From Takakia lepidozioides (lineage: Eukaryota > Streptophyta > Takakiopsida > Takakiales > Takakiaceae), in NCBI GenBank assembly GCA_030704615.1, contig CM060732.1, forward strand, positions 47,041,053 to 47,101,052: DNA of 60,000 bases, written 5' to 3'. Positions 55,530-60,000 of this stretch are shown in pieces. Position 1 is the first letter of the stretch. Each line of letters opens with the position of its first letter. A program made the position numbers and the translations under genes. Under the pieces are notes generated by a model. The model saw only the letters and a program-made list of their open reading frames with translations. It had not been told where the DNA came from and did not search any database.

Positions 55530-56590
55530 TCAGTAAGTGATATTAAGAAACTTGGCCATGGCTTCCACGGCACCTGGTGGCCACTGCAGCTCTACACTAA
55601 TCCACCTAATATTGCTGTATTGCGGTTCCCGAGCAGTGGTCTCAGAGAACTGTTCCTCTGCCCGGCTGCGGTCACCTTCTTTCCACAGCACTGCCGCTAG
55701 AGCTGCATGAGCCTCAGTGTAATTTGGATACTTCCGGACAAGGCCTTGTATCAGTTTCTTGGCCTCCCCCAATCTGTCGAGCTGAAAGAGAACCAGAGCT
55801 TACTTGAGTCGGTATCTGAAATCCTGGGCCGCCTCCTCAAACTTCAGAAGGGAGACCCTCACACTCCCCCGGTTGGACCAGACACTGGCATTTGCGGAAT
55901 CCTCATCTATCAAAGCTGAAAACAATTCTTCAGCAGTTTCCAGGTCTCCAGCAACCGCCGCCCTGAGAGCATCCTGCAGCTTGGGATTTTCAACGTCTTT
56001 GAGCTTTACTCTCGTTGAAACTGCTGCTTTTGCAGGAAGATCAACATTGCCCAACCTTAGTGCTCTAAGTGCCACAGAAAAGCTGAATAACAGCTGGCGT
56101 CAGGCAGTTACTGACGAGTGCCCTGCGATACCGGCATTACCATCTCTTCCTTCTCATTGTAGTCGTCTCTCTGCCTGGCCGCTCCTCAGCTACAGACCGC
56201 AGGCTTCGTTGAAACTTGAGCTGGGTAATACCCTGATTCTTGGGCTCTCCATAAACGGTACCCTTGCTCACAGGCCTTTTCAATCCAAAAAAACGGGCTG
56301 GCTTGGAGTCACCCACGGCAAGCCCTTCATTTCCACTCCACACGGCAGCCCTGAGACGATGACAGGATCGCTGCAGAAGAATCTAGGCACGAAAAAGAGC
56401 TAACCTCTAACCCGTCGTTACTTGATGAATCAATCAGGCAGCATTCATCTCCAGTAGCCTGAGCAAGATCTCTACTAAACGCGTGACTCCAGCAAGATCC
56501 GCTAGCAGTAACTGCAAGTGAAGTATCCACCGCAAGCTTAATAGCTTTCTGCCGCTCCGGAATGGTTAAACACTCAGTTGAATCATTCAC
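55530..56590 (-). pseudogene. Chloroplast-type TPR protein fragment
   Basis: Minus-strand pieces in at least two frames form an incomplete gene. The first (56590-56140) is Ser-rich and could be a transit-peptide region. The middle (56075-55800) reads LQDALRAAVAGDLETAEELFSALIDEDSANASVWSNRGSVRVSLLKFEEAAQDF, a TPR pair. Directly after a stop the frame continues with GEAKKLIQGLVRKYPNYTEAHAALAAVLWKEGDRSRAEEQF and a terminal WPPGAVEAMAKFL. Plant chloroplast TPR proteins of this type have several further repeats between these two parts, so an internal section is missing. It is in the same sense as the retrotransposon. Confidence 0.7.
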
Positions 56591-56723
56591 AGACCTGTGT
56601 CACACCAAGGTATATTATAATAGTGCTAAAACAAACATTATATCTAGCTTAGCACTAGAAAACTAGATGGCTGATCTCTCTCGAGTGATAAAGAAGCTTG
56701 AAAGGACACACACTCCCAACACA

Positions 56724-57042
56724 AGAAATATGAAATCCATCACTATCACTCATTGAAACAGAAGTCGAGCCAGGGGCACCCCAAGCTATGGGGACTCCAC
56801 CCCACAACAACCTACACTCCCATCATAAGCACACTGATATCTGAATCGATGAAGGAGCTCGGTCGCGCAGGCTCAACTCGAGAAAGATGAGCCGCGCGAC
56901 TGCCGCTCTCGTGAAGATAAGACGGACCAGGTGTCAAACTAAACTTGACACCTGATTTAACACTTGACCTAAATCCAAGTGTTAAATACAAATAACTAGT
57001 TTTATTCTAGCTGTTTTCACACTGTGCTTATTTAACTTGACA
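56724..57042 (-). repeat. 5' LTR of insertion B, truncated (319 bp)
   Basis: It matches 45321-45637 with a single 2-bp indel (AACACTTGACC against AACACGACC). It ends AACTTGACA and is followed by the TACC target duplication. The 86-bp unit that completes the LTR at the left copy is absent; instead CACTCCCAACAC adjoins. Confidence 0.8.
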
Positions 57043-57046
57043 TACC
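57043..57046. other. Target-site duplication TACC, right copy
   Basis: Matches 45231-45234. Confidence 0.75.
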
Positions 57047-57133
57047 ATTCAAGCGGCGTTTGTGCAACCAACCGCTATTCCAATTGAGCAGAGTGATTCA
57101 GAGGGTAACGAATATGTTTCAGATTCAGAATAA
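57047..57133 (+). pseudogene. CACTA transposase, C-terminal tail
   Basis: Twenty-eight codons continue in phase from 45234 (IQAAFVQPTAIPIEQSDSEG...) and end at TAA 57131-57133. An acidic Ser/Asp/Glu-rich tail after DUF4216 is common in these proteins. Confidence 0.75.
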
Positions 57134-57787
57134 AGTTTATTGTTGGAACCATTTGTTCAATAGCATCATCCCACAATGGTCTTGCAACTTGTCTATTTTT
57201 CAAAGTTTGTCACAGCTGCACAAACCACTGCAAATTTTTCATGTATCACCCAAAAAGTGGTACCAATCACTGTTGTGTAGGCAATCACTCACGAGCAACC
57301 ACTATAATAGTGGTTCCAATTACTGCAGTATCTTTCACCACCCACTCTCCACCACTGTCAAAGTGGTACAAATCAATGAGATGTCTTTAACCACTCAAGA
57401 TCAACGTGCACACTGTCCCCGTCCACGTGGAATATTATATTATATTAATTAAAATATATTTCCAAATCATAAATCATAAATAAAATATGAATTATTACAC
57501 GTGGAATAGCAAGTGGTTTCAACCACTTCCCATTACTGAGGTGTCTATAACCACTCACAATGTACCACTGCACTCGTCCACGTGGAATATTATATTTATT
57601 AATTAAAACGTATTATCAAATAAATAATAATAAATAATAATAAATAAAAACAAATTATTACATGTGGATATTGAGTGGTTGAAACCACTTCCAACCACTG
57701 TCTGTGATGCCACCGTGGCAGTTCATTGGGATTAACCACTGGCAAGTGGTTACTAGTGGGTTTATAGAGTGGAAAAAGACAGTAGTG
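57134..57787. repeat. CACTA element 3' subterminal region and probable terminus
   Basis: More than fifteen ACCACT/AGTGGT units lie in both orientations. Two related blocks (about 57415-57535 and 57565-57690) share CCACGTGGAATATTATAT and an AT-rich body, and so are a local duplication. GGAAAAAGACAGTAGTG ends at 57787; its complement begins CACTACTGTC, a plausible CACTA terminus, but similar units continue a little further, so the exact end is uncertain. Confidence 0.55.
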
Positions 57788-58160
57788 GTTAAAGGGCCAG
57801 TGGTTATTCCGCGTTTTTCCTCTAGTAACAGCAGCAGACAACACCAGCAGACTAGTTTACGCTTGTTGGAGGGATACAAGAGAGCAGTACCAGCTGGTCT
57901 GTTTCGTCCGCATTCTCATTTGCAATGCACTTCAACCAATTTTCTTGCGCCTGGCAGACGGTCACGGCCATCCGTCCGGTCTGCACAAATCTGAACGGGA
58001 AGAATTAAGGATCGTCTGCTGGTGGGAACAACGCTGGGAAAACCTCGAACGGAAGTAAGAGCAGAGTGCCTCGACAGAGAGGGCCGTCGATCTTCTTAGG
58101 GGTCTTCTCAGCACCATTGGACTCGGTTTGTTGGGAGTTGACTCCAGTCTGCTGGGTCTG
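57788..58160. other. Flank beyond the CACTA element, no gene seen
   Basis: About 370 bp without convincing coding potential, leading to the 3' end of the minus-strand gene at 58161. Confidence 0.3.
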
Positions 58161-58923
58161 CTAAGCGGTCTGGCGAAGGGTGGTCTCCTCGCTTCTGTCT
58201 ATCTGCATGTCCACCTTGTCGGACAAGTTTATGTAGTTGTCTGTTGAAGGTGGACCATGTCCTTTCGAAGACTGGGCAGACTGACTGGACTCTTTTTCGG
58301 CAGACTCGCTTGAAGAACTGATTGTTTGCGTTTGCCGGGTATTCCTGGTCTGCGGTGGCTGTTGCCTGCCCGCTTGCGCTGAAGCCGCTCCTGCATCGCG
58401 AGCAAACTTCGCTACTCTGGCGGAAGCCTTCTTTGCCGCCCCATCACTCAGTTTGCGTTTCTTGGGACCCACAGGCATTTCGTGAAAGTGGTCTTCGTCC
58501 ATAACCTGCTGTTCCGCAGTTCCAGCAGCCCTCCAATATTGTTGCCTGACTTCGTCCAAACTTCAGGGGACTGAGTTTTTGCCGCGGCATCTCAAACCAG
58601 CCTCATGCGGCTCATTCTGAGATGCTAGTATGGGCCAAGGCTTGAAGTTGGGCGAAATAACAGCCTTGCAACCCATATCAACGCAATGGCGGTTGAGCTG
58701 GATCTTGTCTTTTATGTCCACCTTGCAAAATGGACACCTCAGCCTATCCTTGGTCCATTGTGAGTTTTGTTCCTTGGAAGCGCGGAGGTCTACACATGCT
58801 TCCACTATTTTGTGTTTGTACTCCTTTGGTGAGTACCAATACCTTCGCAGCTTCTTTAACCGCGTCTGGTGCACAAAGGAGACCCAGTCGGGTCCACCCT
58901 TCTCACAAGCATCCTCCATCAAT
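58161..58923 (-). pseudogene. Zinc-finger-like protein, one in-frame TGA
   Basis: The start is the ATG at 58923 (MEDACEKGGPDWVSF). The frame includes LRCPFCKVDIKDKIQLNRHCVDMGC, a CxxC...H...C pattern like the BED/hAT-type fingers found at the N-terminus of some transposases. A single TGA (about 58563) divides it from a second part in the same frame: DEVRQQYWRAAGTAEQQ, then a basic nuclear-signal-like GPKKRKL and an Arg/Gln/Ser-rich tail ending at 58161. It could be a pseudogene, a gene with a short intron at the TGA, or the N-terminal part of a hAT-like transposase. No dimerisation domain is seen in the window. Confidence 0.45.
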
Positions 58924-60000
58924 TCAGAAGACTGGAAACGAACTGGAAACTTTGCGATAAGACTGAAAACAACAGGAAAAACTCTCAGTGGAAGAAGAGG
59001 CGAGGACGAACACAGGAAGAACAAACTCACAGTAAATAATATGGGAAAGAGTACTTTGCAGTTGGAAGAACCGTCGCATATTTACGGGAGCCCTTGTATT
59101 CAAGACGCTTGGGAGCTCGGGAGGACTCTCTGAATCTACGGAGGGAGGGCGGTCTACTCGCAGTGGTCGTGACAGACCGAGGTGGGGTCAGCAGCGGGAA
59201 ATGGAGATGGAGGGCACTGAAAGAAAAATGCGCATGAAAAAGAAGACCACACGGCTCGCGTGAAGAAGAAGTTCAAACTAACAGCAGACGGGCCATGCAG
59301 AACGACGTGGCGCATCATCATTGGCGCCGGCAATGCCGTCATGCATTTAAGACAGACAGCAGACCCATTCTCCAGCAGACTGTTCAGCGGACGGAGTGTC
59401 CAGTGGACATGCAGAACATTGTGCATCATTGGGGCCGCATGCGTCGTCCACGCATTTAATAGGTCCGGCAGACCCACTGACCAGCAGACTGCCAGGTGCC
59501 CACTTCCCAACAGACTGCCGCTGCAACCGGCTGCCGGACAACGTCGACCCAGCGTAGCTACGGCGTGAGCCTAGGAGCTGAGCTCACGTTGTAGCTGCAA
59601 AGCGTGAGCGGCACAAATCTGCTGGAGAAGCAGGTCCTATAGGCGAGGATTGCAGGAAGAGGGCCTATTACCGTGGACAAAACAAAGGGGGCCACACAAT
59701 GCTTGCACAAAAAGAGGAATATGAAAATATGGCAGATTTGAGCTCAGAATGATTGACACACTTTATTTCAATTCACAGATAGACGCTTACAATGAATGGC
59801 ATGTGCATTTGCCCTGGTTCCGTGAACGAAATGTATGTGTTTGTCCTAAATGCAAAGTCTTCACACGGTAACCTGGAAACCAGCATGGGAAGCGGGCATG
59901 GCTCGTATGTGTTCAAAGAGATTCTGGCGGAGCCCTACGTGAGGTGTCCCGCTGCAGAAGGGTGATGACTTCTCCGTAGCCTAGTGTGGCTTGGTGAATG
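58924..60000. other. Right end of the window, no assigned gene
   Basis: 59340-59530 contains several CAGACTG/GCAGACC units. An imperfect inverted repeat (AGCTACGGCGTGAGC / GCTCACGTTGTAGCT, about 59553-59598) lies further on, with another CGTGAGC unit at about 59604. No coding region is supported. The CGTGAGC units recall the ends of the 7412-18741 transposon. Confidence 0.35.

Overview
The window is eukaryotic nuclear DNA built almost entirely of nested mobile elements. Introns, plant-type kinesin-13 and chloroplast TPR gene fragments, and a Ty3/gypsy element carrying a C5 DNA methyltransferase (known from charophytes and dinoflagellates) suggest a streptophyte alga, possibly Chara-like. That assignment is inference. 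A run of exactly 500 N (33876-34375) marks a scaffold gap. No rRNA, tRNA or CRISPR array was recognised.

Layer 0 is a CACTA (En/Spm) transposon whose TNP2-type transposase gene runs 273-976, 41857-45234 and 57047-57133. Two insertions split it. Each is flanked by a short target-site duplication, and the gene reads in frame across each junction once the insert is removed. Insertion A (977-41851, duplication AAAGA) is a Ty3/gypsy composite: a 5' LTR, a first gag-pol (G1), a second related 5'-truncated gag-pol (G2), and two LTRs in tandem at the right. Insertion B (45235-57042, duplication TACC, minus strand) is a gypsy element. Its polyprotein carries gag, zinc knuckles, protease, a complete-looking C5 cytosine methyltransferase, RT, RNase H and an integrase ending in a PHD finger. 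Fragments of a kinesin-13 gene and a TPR gene lie between its 5' LTR and gag.

Layer 2 consists of DNA transposons inside insertion A. One (7412-18741, 9-bp duplication TCTTACTCA) interrupts the G1 pol gene. It carries two divergent, apparently intact, intron-containing genes: a SWIM-domain DDE-type transposase (14603-18118, +) and a protein of about 1,090 residues joining a ParB-like domain to a beta-class amino-methyltransferase-like domain (13747-8440, -). The introns of the second gene hold about eleven copies of a 22-bp palindrome. The other (26482-38587) interrupts the G2 3' ORF. It holds two decayed copies of the same transposase family in head-to-head orientation around a large array of GGCGCC-centred palindromes.

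The main biological point is that two unrelated mobile elements in one 60-kb window each carry a DNA-methyltransferase-type gene: one of C5 type in a retrotransposon, one of amino-MTase type linked to a ParB-like domain in a TIR transposon. The second is the best candidate here for an undescribed system. All G1, G2 and CACTA coding regions carry stops or frameshifts. Of the full-length genes in the window, only the TIR-transposon pair looks unbroken.
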